A DNA stretch of 64,000 nt from Mariaggregatimicrobium sp964498785 (lineage in GTDB: Bacteria; Zhuqueibacterota; Zhuqueibacteria; Thermofontimicrobiales; Thiofontviventaceae): contig CAZCJL010000014.1 of assembly GCA_964498785.1 (NCBI GenBank), positions 18,426 to 82,425 on the forward strand, in the 5' to 3' direction. Position numbers and translations under genes: made by a program. The notes under the pieces were generated by a model. That model saw only the letters and a list, made by a program, of their open reading frames with translations, was not told the DNA's origin and did no database searches. This document shows positions 46,280 to 54,596 of this stretch, in pieces (within the stretch, counting starts at the first letter, position 1; every line of letters begins with the position of its first letter).

Positions 46280-46810
46280 ATGATGATACGAAAAAATCAC
46301 CATATTTTAATTTTAATCATGTTTTTATATATTTTAACTTCATTAAGTTGTTTAAATCCATTCGCTCCTAAACTACAAGAATCTTTAGACCTATCACAAT
46401 TAATCACCGACCAAAAATCACCGGAAGAGGTTTTAACAAATTTCAAATACGCTTATACTTTTAAAGATTCTTCTTTGTACAGCGACCTATTAGATAGCTC
46501 GTTCGTTTTTTTATATTTCGATCCAAATTATGGATCCTCCGGTCGATTCGTTTCCTGGGGCAGAGATGTGGATCTTTTAACAACCGGGAGATTATTTCGT
46601 AACTTTACTGTCATCGACTTGGTCTGGCATAGTACCATCTATTCCTTTGAGGAGGATAATTTTTCGGAAATGTCAAAAAGCTTCCAGCTAAGTTTCGTTA
46701 ATGACCAGGAAACGATCAACATACGAGGAAACGCCATTTTTTCTTTTATCAAAAGCGATAGTGACGAAAAATGGCGTATCGTTAGATGGAAAGATGAATC
46801 AGACCTATAA
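46280..46810 (+). CDS. Hypothetical lipoprotein
   Basis: The longest frame (from 46214) starts within the terminator, so I take the ATG at 46280, giving 176 aa; ATG 46253 is the other choice. The N-terminus has a hydrophobic run (HHILILIMFLYIL) and the lipobox LTSLSC with Cys at about residue 24. The remaining 150 residues include KSPEEVLTNFKYAYTFKDSSLY and FLYFDPNYGS and end KWRIVRWKDESDL, a layout like small NTF2-like lipoproteins, but no family is certain. No clear ribosome site. The stop abuts that of the convergent FHA protein gene. Confidence 0.65.
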   Translation: MMIRKNHHILILIMFLYILTSLSCLNPFAPKLQESLDLSQLITDQKSPEEVLTNFKYAYTFKDSSLYSDLLDSSFVFLYFDPNYGSSGRFVSWGRDVDLLTTGRLFRNFTVIDLVWHSTIYSFEEDNFSEMSKSFQLSFVNDQETINIRGNAIFSFIKSDSDEKWRIVRWKDESDL

Positions 46811-46811
46811 A

Positions 46812-48194
46812 TTAGTTCATTTTCTTGAAGTGAAATGGGAACACGAAAGTCGTTGCTCCACTTGGGATCGGATCAAATTTTAATCTTTTTACCAAATTAA
46901 CAATATCACTTTCCAATTGAGAGTGATTTACGGTTGACTCAAGAATTCTTACCGATGTTACAAATCCATTAGCTGCAATAGTAAATTCGACTGAAACTTT
47001 TCCCCGAAGGTTTGGTTGCCGTTTCAGGTATTTTTCATAGAGCCATGTAATTCTTCCCATTCGGCTATTCACAACACTCATGACTGATTGATCGCTTCGA
47101 TATCCAAGCGCCTCCGCATCTCCGCTTTTCTTTTCAGCAGTTGACAAATTTACCCGCGCTTTTTTCTTCAGGGTAACCTCTTCAACTTCATCATCCATTG
47201 AAGACAGAAAATCGTCGATACCTCCAGATCCTCCAGTGCCAATCAATTGGTCTAACGGATCGAAATCATCCTTTGTTTTTTTTCCGCCAACCTTTAAATT
47301 TGTACCGCCTCCTAATATATTTTTCAAATCTGCAACAAGGCCACGATCGACCATAGCATCAACTACATTGCTTGATTTGGTCGAAGGTCCGGTGCCACCG
47401 ATCAAACTCAATAATCCCGAACTCGCAGCGGGATTTCCGCCACCTCTTTGTTTCTGACTGTTTGGCCGTGATCCACGTTTTCGAGAAGAAGAACGCTGTT
47501 TTGATTCTTTCTCTCTTTTATTAGCGCTGTCATCTTTATTTTCAGATTTATTCGTCGTCATCAATGCTTTATTCTCAACCTCTAAAATTTCATCCGGGGT
47601 CTTCATTATAAACTTTGCGAATCTTTTTTGTACTTTCTTGACATCTACTTTTTCAGATATTTTTACTTCATAATCTTTAAACAAAAAAAGGATTATCGAG
47701 TTGAGCATTAGCAATGTAAGAAATATTGATTTAAAAAGAAGGTCAGAAAATAACCCCTGAATGACGGCGTTAAACCACGAAAATCCGTCGAATTTTGCCT
47801 GAACATTCCTTGTCACTTTTCTTCGATCAAAATGAAATTCAATCCTGGTATCGCCAAAAGTTAGATATCCCTTTTTAGCCGGCGAAAGTTTTAGCACATA
47901 GTTGTTTTTCTCTTTTGGTAAAATATCATGAACCATTAATTCCCTGATGTTGAGAATAGATTCTCCGACAATAATTTGCCCTTCATTTATATAGGCTGGC
48001 AAATATAGTTTAAAAAATCCGTTATCTTTCTCAAATAACGTATGTCTTTTAGGATATTCCTGTCCAAATAAAGTCAGATCATTATCAAGACCCTGTCCAA
48101 CCGTGAATTTATCTTTTTCTCTCAGGACTCTTTGATTGACTTTTCCGGATTTCTGAATCCGTAATAACAGAGGAACTCTTGCATTTTTATTCAT
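46812..48194 (-). CDS. GltG-like protein: FHA-like domain, membrane helix, TonB/AgmX-type C-domain
   Basis: The 460-aa protein has an FHA-like N-terminus (DKFTVGQGLDNDLTLFGQ, then KRHTLFEK, residues about 29-56) within a cytoplasmic part of about 150 residues. A single membrane helix follows (about 153-172), then a charged and Gly/Ser-rich linker (GGTGPSTKSS, GGGTNLKVGGKK) and a C-terminal TonB-like AgmX/PglI domain (LRGKVSVEFTIAANGFVTSV, about 375-460). This order is that of Myxococcus GltG/NfsG, which links a cytoplasmic signal to outer parts of the machine. It is the last gene of an eight-gene minus-strand operon with TolQ/TolR homologues, TPR proteins and a beta-barrel. AgmX-type domains also occur in other TonB-like proteins, so the homology needs checking. 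Confidence 0.75.
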   Translation of the reverse strand: MNKNARVPLLLRIQKSGKVNQRVLREKDKFTVGQGLDNDLTLFGQEYPKRHTLFEKDNGFFKLYLPAYINEGQIIVGESILNIRELMVHDILPKEKNNYVLKLSPAKKGYLTFGDTRIEFHFDRRKVTRNVQAKFDGFSWFNAVIQGLFSDLLFKSIFLTLLMLNSIILFLFKDYEVKISEKVDVKKVQKRFAKFIMKTPDEILEVENKALMTTNKSENKDDSANKREKESKQRSSSRKRGSRPNSQKQRGGGNPAASSGLLSLIGGTGPSTKSSNVVDAMVDRGLVADLKNILGGGTNLKVGGKKTKDDFDPLDQLIGTGGSGGIDDFLSSMDDEVEEVTLKKKARVNLSTAEKKSGDAEALGYRSDQSVMSVVNSRMGRITWLYEKYLKRQPNLRGKVSVEFTIAANGFVTSVRILESTVNHSQLESDIVNLVKRLKFDPIPSGATTFVFPFHFKKMN

Positions 48195-48216
48195 AAGGGA
48201 TCAAACGTTTTATCAG

Positions 48217-48738
48217 TTATTCTAATTTTGTGACTGCCAGCAATATATTGCTATAGCCAATCCGACCGCATGTAAACATAACCTTTTTTAATAATTGATA
48301 GGGAATTTCCCGATCACCCTGAATTGTAATAGTACCCGTAAATCCCATATCCCTAGAAAGTTCTCCGACAGATTCGCTCACAGCTTTGAGATTTTTCAAT
48401 TCATTCGCTAGCCCACTAATAACCAATTCACTTGAGATCATTTCTTCAGCTATCGCAGCCACTTTTACACCATCTAACAGAATGTATTCATTGGTAATAG
48501 CAACTACAGAAGCAGGCTGGGGAGCTTTCTGGGCTGTTGACTCTGGTAACTTCAAATCTTTGGTTACGGTTATGATCTGCCCTTCGGCCGAGAAGCTTTT
48601 TAACAGAAATACCAATAATATTGTAAACATATCAATCATTGAAGTAAGCTTCAGAGATACCTGGCTGTTCTTTTTTTTTCTGGTGCGCGTATTTGTTAAA
48701 AATCCTGTGCTTGTTGTAAACATATTTCTACTTTTCAA
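48217..48738 (-). CDS. ExbD/TolR family protein with proton-relay Asp (Glt-like operon)
   Basis: The 173-aa protein starts at TTG 48738 or ATG 48723 (five residues shorter). Its membrane helix reads TSMIDMFTILLVFLLKSFS with Asp36 in the relay position, and the periplasmic part ends GYSNILLAVTKLE. It is longer than the module 1 and 2 ExbDs. It lies seven bases after the companion ExbD gene and would form the ion-conducting half of the pair. In Myxococcus the equivalent proteins are AglQ and AglS. Confidence 0.85.
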   Translation of the reverse strand: MKSRNMFTTSTGFLTNTRTRKKKNSQVSLKLTSMIDMFTILLVFLLKSFSAEGQIITVTKDLKLPESTAQKAPQPASVVAITNEYILLDGVKVAAIAEEMISSELVISGLANELKNLKAVSESVGELSRDMGFTGTITIQGDREIPYQLLKKVMFTCGRIGYSNILLAVTKLE

Positions 48739-48745
48739 TTAAAAT

Positions 48746-49204
48746 TTATCCGGCCAGAGAAACATTTACAAATCCTGATTCTCTGCAATGGTCCATCACT
48801 TTTATAATAATATCATATTTCACCTTTGCTTCCGGTGAAATGATAACATCTTCTGCCGCTGAATATTGATTTTTTATTTCTTTAAGCTGTGTCATTAATG
48901 CCTGGTAATTATACTTATTACCGCTATTAACAATTGGATCGAACTTAAATCCGGGTGATTTAAGCTGGAATCCAGTCTCTTTAACAGATAAAATTACCAA
49001 TACAAGGTCCTTTTGCTGTTGTTGTTGGGCACTGCCCCCTTTTGCAAGACTGGGCAGGGAGATATCCAGAACAGCAATTTTAACGAATGCTGCGGTCAAC
49101 AACAGAAAAGGAATCAGTAAAAGGAAAATATTCATCACAGGAATAATATTTACATCCTCATCTTCGGGATTCCTGGTTTTCCCCATAGCCTTTTTAAGAT
49201 TCAC
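48746..49204 (-). CDS. ExbD/TolR family protein with Asn in place of the relay Asp
   Basis: The 152-aa protein starts at GTG 49204 after AGGTGAGGTG. Its helix reads NIIPVMNIFLLLIPFLLLTA: residue 25 is Asn where ExbD has the proton-carrying Asp. The periplasmic part ends ESGFVNVSLAG. The fold and position are clearly ExbD, but it may not conduct protons. It follows the ExbB gene after eight bases and precedes the Asp-bearing ExbD. A mixed dimer is a reasonable guess. Confidence 0.82.
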   Translation of the reverse strand: MNLKKAMGKTRNPEDEDVNIIPVMNIFLLLIPFLLLTAAFVKIAVLDISLPSLAKGGSAQQQQQKDLVLVILSVKETGFQLKSPGFKFDPIVNSGNKYNYQALMTQLKEIKNQYSAAEDVIISPEAKVKYDIIIKVMDHCRESGFVNVSLAG

Positions 49205-49212
49205 ATTTCACC

Positions 49213-49839
49213 TCACCTGTGTTTTACCGCGACCAATCTCTTATAAACTCGAGCGACATTCTGATTAATTTCATCGATAACTTCATTTGTTTTTTCTTGC
49301 AAAAATGAATACGCAAGCATATTCGGAATTGCCGCGATTAAACCAAACGCGGTCGTATTCATTGCCTGCGAAATACCAGCAGAAAGTAAAGTCGATTTCA
49401 TTGCCGCATCAGCATTTGCCACTGCTTCAAAAGAGGAAATCAACCCAAAAATTGTTCCGAGCAAGCCCAACAAAGTAGACACATTTGCAATGGTTGCCAG
49501 GTAATTTGTTCTTTTTTCCAATTTAGGAATTTCAGACATAGCTGCTAATTCAAATGCATTTTGAATATCAGCATCTCCCTTCCCATACTCAGCTAATCCG
49601 GCCCGAGTAATTCTGGGTAAGGCGGCTGACGACATTCCGCAAAATTCAATCGCATTGGAAATATTTTCTCTCTGAATAAATTCCAGAATACGATTTATGA
49701 ATGCAGTGGTATCTATTCTATTTTTAAATAAAATAAAAATTATCCGTTCAATCATTATTGCAAAGCCCCCAATCATCACAAATAAAATGACGTACATAAA
49801 TAGCCCACCCGATCTGAATGCATTAACTACAAAATCCAA
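49213..49839 (-). CDS. ExbB/TolQ/MotA family motor protein (Glt-like operon)
   Basis: The 208-aa protein starts at TTG 49839 behind GGAGG. It has three membrane segments and the signature YLATIANVSTLLGLLGTIFG plus GISQAMNTTAFGLIAAIPNML. It would form the stator for the two ExbD/TolR-like proteins that follow. In Myxococcus its counterpart is AglR. The gene is 56 bases after the small 113-aa gene. Confidence 0.9.
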   Translation of the reverse strand: MDFVVNAFRSGGLFMYVILFVMIGGFAIMIERIIFILFKNRIDTTAFINRILEFIQRENISNAIEFCGMSSAALPRITRAGLAEYGKGDADIQNAFELAAMSEIPKLEKRTNYLATIANVSTLLGLLGTIFGLISSFEAVANADAAMKSTLLSAGISQAMNTTAFGLIAAIPNMLAYSFLQEKTNEVIDEINQNVARVYKRLVAVKHR

Positions 49840-49895
49840 TTCGATGCCTCCTTAAATAACGTGTCCGTTTTTAGTAATTATGGCTAAATTTAACT

Positions 49896-50237
49896 CTACC
49901 ACAGCAAATGGTCATTATTACGTAAATCTTTTATTTTTTCTTTTCGAAGCGTACTCTTTTCGACTTTACGAAACATATCACTAAAAAAGCGACGCTCTAT
50001 TCTAATTCCATTCACTCTGGGGTCTGATCCGGGAATGATAAAAACAGTTTGCGGTTTCGCAATCCGTCCATATACTTCGATCTTATCCAGAAAGACTTTC
50101 ATTGCTTTTTTCGTCACCGTGGATTTTTCTGTACCGCTTTTATCCTGATCCTGTTCAGATGGATTTGCACTTACCACACCAACCAGGTAAGTCCCGAGTA
50201 GCAGTACTATTAAAAACAAAACCAAGAATTTTCGCAT
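49896..50237 (-). CDS. Small exported protein of unknown function (Glt-like operon)
   Basis: The start is ATG 50237, in a TAATG overlap with the preceding gene's stop and after GGAGGTGG (113 aa; a longer upstream reading would run into that gene). Residues about 1-24 are a signal peptide (MRKFLVLFLIVLLLGTYLVG). The mature part is basic, with KAMKVFLDKIEVYGRIAKPQ, IIPGSDPRVNGIRIERRFF and a final DHLLW. I recognise no family. Its coupling to the TPR gene and position before tolQ suggest a dedicated part of the machine. Confidence 0.65.
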   Translation of the reverse strand: MRKFLVLFLIVLLLGTYLVGVVSANPSEQDQDKSGTEKSTVTKKAMKVFLDKIEVYGRIAKPQTVFIIPGSDPRVNGIRIERRFFSDMFRKVEKSTLRKEKIKDLRNNDHLLW

Positions 50238-53170
50238 TAAGAACCACCTCCATTTGTATTCGAAATATAATTTGTTTTTTTCGTTGAAGCTGAGCGCATA
50301 TAACGTTTGTCTCCGATACCTAACTCTGCAATCAAAGCCCGCGCTCTTTCCTTGCTTTTTTCTGTCCACTCATTGGAAATATTGTTTTTAAGCGCATTTT
50401 CTAAGTTTGATTTATAAAATTCTAACGCTTTTTCTTTAAAAGGAACAACCAACTGTTTATTGAGATTATCATAATATTCATCTACTTTTTCATCTGCTAA
50501 ATTTGCCGGCGCCGGTGAAGTCAAAATCGACTCACATAATTCTTCAAAAGTCATACCAGCTTTATATAATGAAGCCGTCGTCCAATCGGCAACTTTATAT
50601 TTTCCTGTCGCGATATATGTCTTCAGCACATCAGATAAAGCTTTTTGCTTTTTTTTTAACGACTGCTGTAGCGGCGGCAAAATTCGTATTTTTTTATATT
50701 CTTCAAAATTTATTTCTGCGATCATATATTGTGCTTTGGCTACTAAATACTCATCTGAATCGACGCCACTGCGTTTGAATTCTTCATATTTTTGTATCGT
50801 TTTTGCGTATTCAGAGATTGCTGATCTGGGATCATGAATTCTCAAATGCCAAATTTCACCTAATTTATATTGTGCTTCAATGTAATGATCTGCATGTTCA
50901 TTCGGATACCGCGCTAAATATTGCTTATATACTTCTCTGCACCGATGCCATAATTGCATATTTTCAAAACAATTGGCTGCATTATAAAGCGCCAAAGGTG
51001 CATATTTGGATTGGCGATGATTGTTTGATAAATTCAAATAGTGATCAGATGCCTTAAGCCAATCGCCCATACGTTCTCGAAGTAACCCGGCTTTCATAAT
51101 TAATTCATCAATAAAGACAAGCTCGGGTTGTTCTTCGATCATTCTTTCATAGGCTTTAACTGCTTTTTCATTCTCGCCGACTCGCTCAAAGTAAGAAGCC
51201 GCTTCAAAGATAGAAGCTTTTGCAACATCAACATCTTTACTAATAAACGCTAATTTCAAGAACTCTGCCGCTGCTTTTGCTTCTTTGCCTTCCTTATTTA
51301 TCTCTTCAGCTTTTTTGAAATTTGCCGTAGCAATCATTTTTCTGGATTTATGTATCAGAGATGTTGAATCCGGATATACACGCGCCAACCGGTCGTACCA
51401 TACCTCAGATTCATCATAACGTTTTAATTTAAAAAGACTTTGTGCTAACATGGTCAGCGCTTTTCCATAATAGGATTGCCCTTTAAATGTTTCGTTATTA
51501 CCAATATAGGCATATACTCGAGTCGCTAACTCCCAATTATTTAAATCATAAAGCACTTCGCCATATTTCATGAGAACTTCTAAAATCTTTTCATTATTGG
51601 GAAATTTTTTAAAATAATCATTACATGATTTTATCAAATTCGCCTGCGCTTCGTGGCCGACCTTAATAGGCAGGGGTAAACTGGTCTCATCGCCTAAAAA
51701 TCCTTCAAGGTAAAATATCAGAGAATCTGACTCCTGATTTCTTTTTAAAATATTATAATACGAAATTATTCTGGCGTATGCGGCAATTTCCTGAAATTCA
51801 TTCTCGCCATAAGCAGTCATCACTTTATAATATTCATCTGCTGAATGATCAAAGTCTTCGATTTCATAATAGCATTCCGCAAGATAATAATTTACTTTAT
51901 AAGAAATACTACTATTTCTGAATCGTCTAAGATATTCGCTATATTTATCTATTGCTAATTGATACTCTCGTCGTCGATTCTTTTCTTGCGCTTTTGATTG
52001 ATAATAAGTACCTAAGGAAAACAGCTTTTCCTGAACCTGAGTCAACGCTTCATTGCGAATTTTACCGTCTGGATATTGAGCGATCCATTTGCTATCCGGC
52101 CCATATTTTTCAACAAATTCTTCCTGCTCTTCAAATACTTTTTCTTCTTTCATATTATTTTCATAACATTCGATGATCTGCTTTTGTATGTTTGGCGCAT
52201 AAGGAAAAAATGGATACAACTCCAGAATAACGTTATATGTATCAATAGCTTCATCGTAATAATTTCGTTTTTTATAAATTTCCCCCATCTTTTCAAGGAT
52301 TAATATTGCATACTCCTGAATAATTTTGCTTTTTAAGATGCTCCTGGCCAACGATGGCCCGCCGTATTCTGTCAACGAATGTGAGATATATTCAATTGAT
52401 TCGTTCTTTACATCTGCCTTTGTTTTTCCTAACAGCTCAGTATCCAACTCTTCCATAAGTTTAATATCACTAATGAGATACACATAAGTACTAACCGAGT
52501 TTGCATAATCGTTCACGTTAAAATAAGCCCATCCTAATTTATATAACGCCATATTAAAAAAGGGATCGTCCCAGCTATCCAAGAGTTCTTTATAATGATC
52601 AATCGCCTTATTAAATTCGCGCTGAGAAAAATAAAATTCTCCCAATCGAAAATGCGACTCTGATATTTTCGGGCTTTGCGGGCATTCATAAACCAGCTTC
52701 TGAAAATAATCCTTTGATTTCTCCTGATTTCCTTCATCTAAGTGACACATAGCCAAACGATAAATTACTTTGTCTCTGTACTCTGTTTGCGGATATTTTT
52801 CAAGCAGCTTATAACACATTTCGATACTTTTTTTAAAGCTAACCTGGGGCATTATTGGCTCAATCGACAACTCACCATTTTCATATTTATTCAAATCAGC
52901 TTCATATTTATTCATGCGTCGTTTAAATTCAATATCAGCTTTACTAACGTAAAGTTCAGCTAACTCAAACATAATATTTGGAATAAAAACTTCATCCGGG
53001 TATTTTTTAATAATTTCCTCATGATGTTTAATAGTCTCCTCTATCCCTTCCTCATCCATGTCCTCATAAGCTTTCGTTATTTCCTGATTCGTTTGAGTGG
53101 TTCCGGGCGAAAACGATAAACAAAAAATCAGAATAAAATGAAAAAATAAATATTTATAACTTACCTTCAT
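50237..53170 (-). CDS. Large TPR-repeat protein (GltD/GltI-like)
   Basis: The 977-aa protein has a signal peptide (about 1-25) and many TPR-like helix pairs through residue about 800 (for example AMCHLDEGNQEKSKDYFQKL, ALYKLGWAYFNVNDYANSVS), with a helical C-terminal region. It probably is periplasmic. The ATG follows GGAGAGGT. It lies 14 bases after the second TPR gene, and its stop overlaps the small gene's start. Comparable TPR scaffolds in Myxococcus are GltD (AgmU) and GltI. TPRs only show a binding role, so the analogy rests on context. Confidence 0.75.
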   Translation of the reverse strand: MKVSYKYLFFHFILIFCLSFSPGTTQTNQEITKAYEDMDEEGIEETIKHHEEIIKKYPDEVFIPNIMFELAELYVSKADIEFKRRMNKYEADLNKYENGELSIEPIMPQVSFKKSIEMCYKLLEKYPQTEYRDKVIYRLAMCHLDEGNQEKSKDYFQKLVYECPQSPKISESHFRLGEFYFSQREFNKAIDHYKELLDSWDDPFFNMALYKLGWAYFNVNDYANSVSTYVYLISDIKLMEELDTELLGKTKADVKNESIEYISHSLTEYGGPSLARSILKSKIIQEYAILILEKMGEIYKKRNYYDEAIDTYNVILELYPFFPYAPNIQKQIIECYENNMKEEKVFEEQEEFVEKYGPDSKWIAQYPDGKIRNEALTQVQEKLFSLGTYYQSKAQEKNRRREYQLAIDKYSEYLRRFRNSSISYKVNYYLAECYYEIEDFDHSADEYYKVMTAYGENEFQEIAAYARIISYYNILKRNQESDSLIFYLEGFLGDETSLPLPIKVGHEAQANLIKSCNDYFKKFPNNEKILEVLMKYGEVLYDLNNWELATRVYAYIGNNETFKGQSYYGKALTMLAQSLFKLKRYDESEVWYDRLARVYPDSTSLIHKSRKMIATANFKKAEEINKEGKEAKAAAEFLKLAFISKDVDVAKASIFEAASYFERVGENEKAVKAYERMIEEQPELVFIDELIMKAGLLRERMGDWLKASDHYLNLSNNHRQSKYAPLALYNAANCFENMQLWHRCREVYKQYLARYPNEHADHYIEAQYKLGEIWHLRIHDPRSAISEYAKTIQKYEEFKRSGVDSDEYLVAKAQYMIAEINFEEYKKIRILPPLQQSLKKKQKALSDVLKTYIATGKYKVADWTTASLYKAGMTFEELCESILTSPAPANLADEKVDEYYDNLNKQLVVPFKEKALEFYKSNLENALKNNISNEWTEKSKERARALIAELGIGDKRYMRSASTKKTNYISNTNGGGS

Positions 53171-53184
53171 ACCTCTCCATCCAA

Positions 53185-54588
53185 TTAATAGGCTTTCATT
53201 TCCATTTCTTTCAAGAAGAGCGCTCGTGAAATCCCATATTCGGCGTACCCTCTCCAGTCTTTTCGTTTTTCTTTTCGTTCAGCAACCTTTTTCAATCGAT
53301 CAATCTGGTTTTTCATAAAAATAAGACTATCACGCTCTCTTAACAAACTAGTGATTAGTTTTTCGCGAAAATTTTCGATCTTTTTATGTTCCGTTAGTAA
53401 ATATTCTTGAGATTTATCTCCTGGCCGTGAAAGTGAAAGCGTTGTCAGCAGCTTTGATTCTTGAATTAATACCTGTACTTTCAGCTCTTCAATTTTTGAT
53501 TGCTCTATTTCCAGACTATTGTTGACCTTCTTAATAATACTGACATTCTGCAATTTATTCGGAAATAATTCGACAATAGTTTTATAGGAATAAATTGCTT
53601 GATCATATTCTTTCAAAGCAATATAGGCTTGTCCTAATAAAAAATATGATTCCTCCGCATTGGCGCTTTCAGGAAACAGATTAATTAACTTTTGAAGCGG
53701 CACTATCGTAGCTTCGTAATTTTCCATTTTTAAATTCGCCCATCCTAAAGCCAGCAACGCATCCTGATAATTTTCATGGTGTTCTGCTATATTAGAAAAC
53801 AGAGATCGAGCTTCCGGGTATAAACCAAGCTCGAAATAAATGTAACCGAGAGTTAGCCTGGAATCATCAACAATACGTCGTCTTTCACCACTGATAATAG
53901 GTAATGAAATAATTTTTCTGAAATAATCAATCGAAATTGGTATCTGCTTTTTTCGAAGATAAATTAGCCCGGTTGTATATAATGCCCCGTCATAGTATTT
54001 GCTTTTATTACTAATCTGTTTAAAAATTTCAAGTGCAGTATCATAATTTTTTAAATAATAATGGCTTTGACCGGCAAAATATCGTGCTGCATTTATAATT
54101 TCTTCGTCATCAACAACTTTCAATATTTGATAGTAAACCGTCAAAGTTTCTTTATATTTTTCTGAATTGTAATTTACTTTTTCAATTCCATATAATGCTT
54201 TTTGATAATAATCACTTTCCGAATAATTTTTTAGCAAATACTTGTACATTTTAACTGCCGCTTCATTCAATTCTTCCTCATATAAGCACTCGGCAATATG
54301 GTAAATCACTCCATCCATCTGCTCAAATTCTGCATAAAAATCCATTAAAATAATTAATTCTCTACAACTTTTCCAATATGATCCTTCTTTAAATAAATCA
54401 ATCGCTTGCCTGTAAATTTGCTTTGCAGCAGTTTTTATTATCTTCACATCTCTTATTTCATTTTTTTTTAGCACCTCTGTTGATTCCAGTTGCGGAGCAT
54501 TTTTTTTTTCGGTTGCATCTACATTTACAACTGTAACAAACAGAAAAATTATTGATAGTATTGCAATTAATTTCAAATTAATTCTCAT
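53185..54588 (-). CDS. TPR-repeat exported protein
   Basis: The 467-aa protein has a signal peptide (about 1-24, LKLIAILSIIFLFVTVV) and TPR units from about 50 to 340 (ALYTTGLIYLRKKQIPISID, ALLALGWANLKMENYEATIV, SYFLLGQAYIALKEYDQAIY). A C-terminal coiled-coil stretch rich in E, K and R (SLEIEQSKIEELKVQVLIQE onward) follows. It lies between the beta-barrel gene (8-base gap) and the large TPR gene (14-base gap). The role is likely scaffolding between membrane parts. Confidence 0.75.
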   Translation of the reverse strand: MRINLKLIAILSIIFLFVTVVNVDATEKKNAPQLESTEVLKKNEIRDVKIIKTAAKQIYRQAIDLFKEGSYWKSCRELIILMDFYAEFEQMDGVIYHIAECLYEEELNEAAVKMYKYLLKNYSESDYYQKALYGIEKVNYNSEKYKETLTVYYQILKVVDDEEIINAARYFAGQSHYYLKNYDTALEIFKQISNKSKYYDGALYTTGLIYLRKKQIPISIDYFRKIISLPIISGERRRIVDDSRLTLGYIYFELGLYPEARSLFSNIAEHHENYQDALLALGWANLKMENYEATIVPLQKLINLFPESANAEESYFLLGQAYIALKEYDQAIYSYKTIVELFPNKLQNVSIIKKVNNSLEIEQSKIEELKVQVLIQESKLLTTLSLSRPGDKSQEYLLTEHKKIENFREKLITSLLRERDSLIFMKNQIDRLKKVAERKEKRKDWRGYAEYGISRALFLKEMEMKAY

Positions 54589-54596
54589 AATTTTCT

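Noticed and set aside
50237..50369. Extended N-terminus (157 aa) for the small exported protein
   Set aside because: It would overlap the TPR gene by 133 bases; the ATG at 50237 has a strong ribosome site and a signal peptide.
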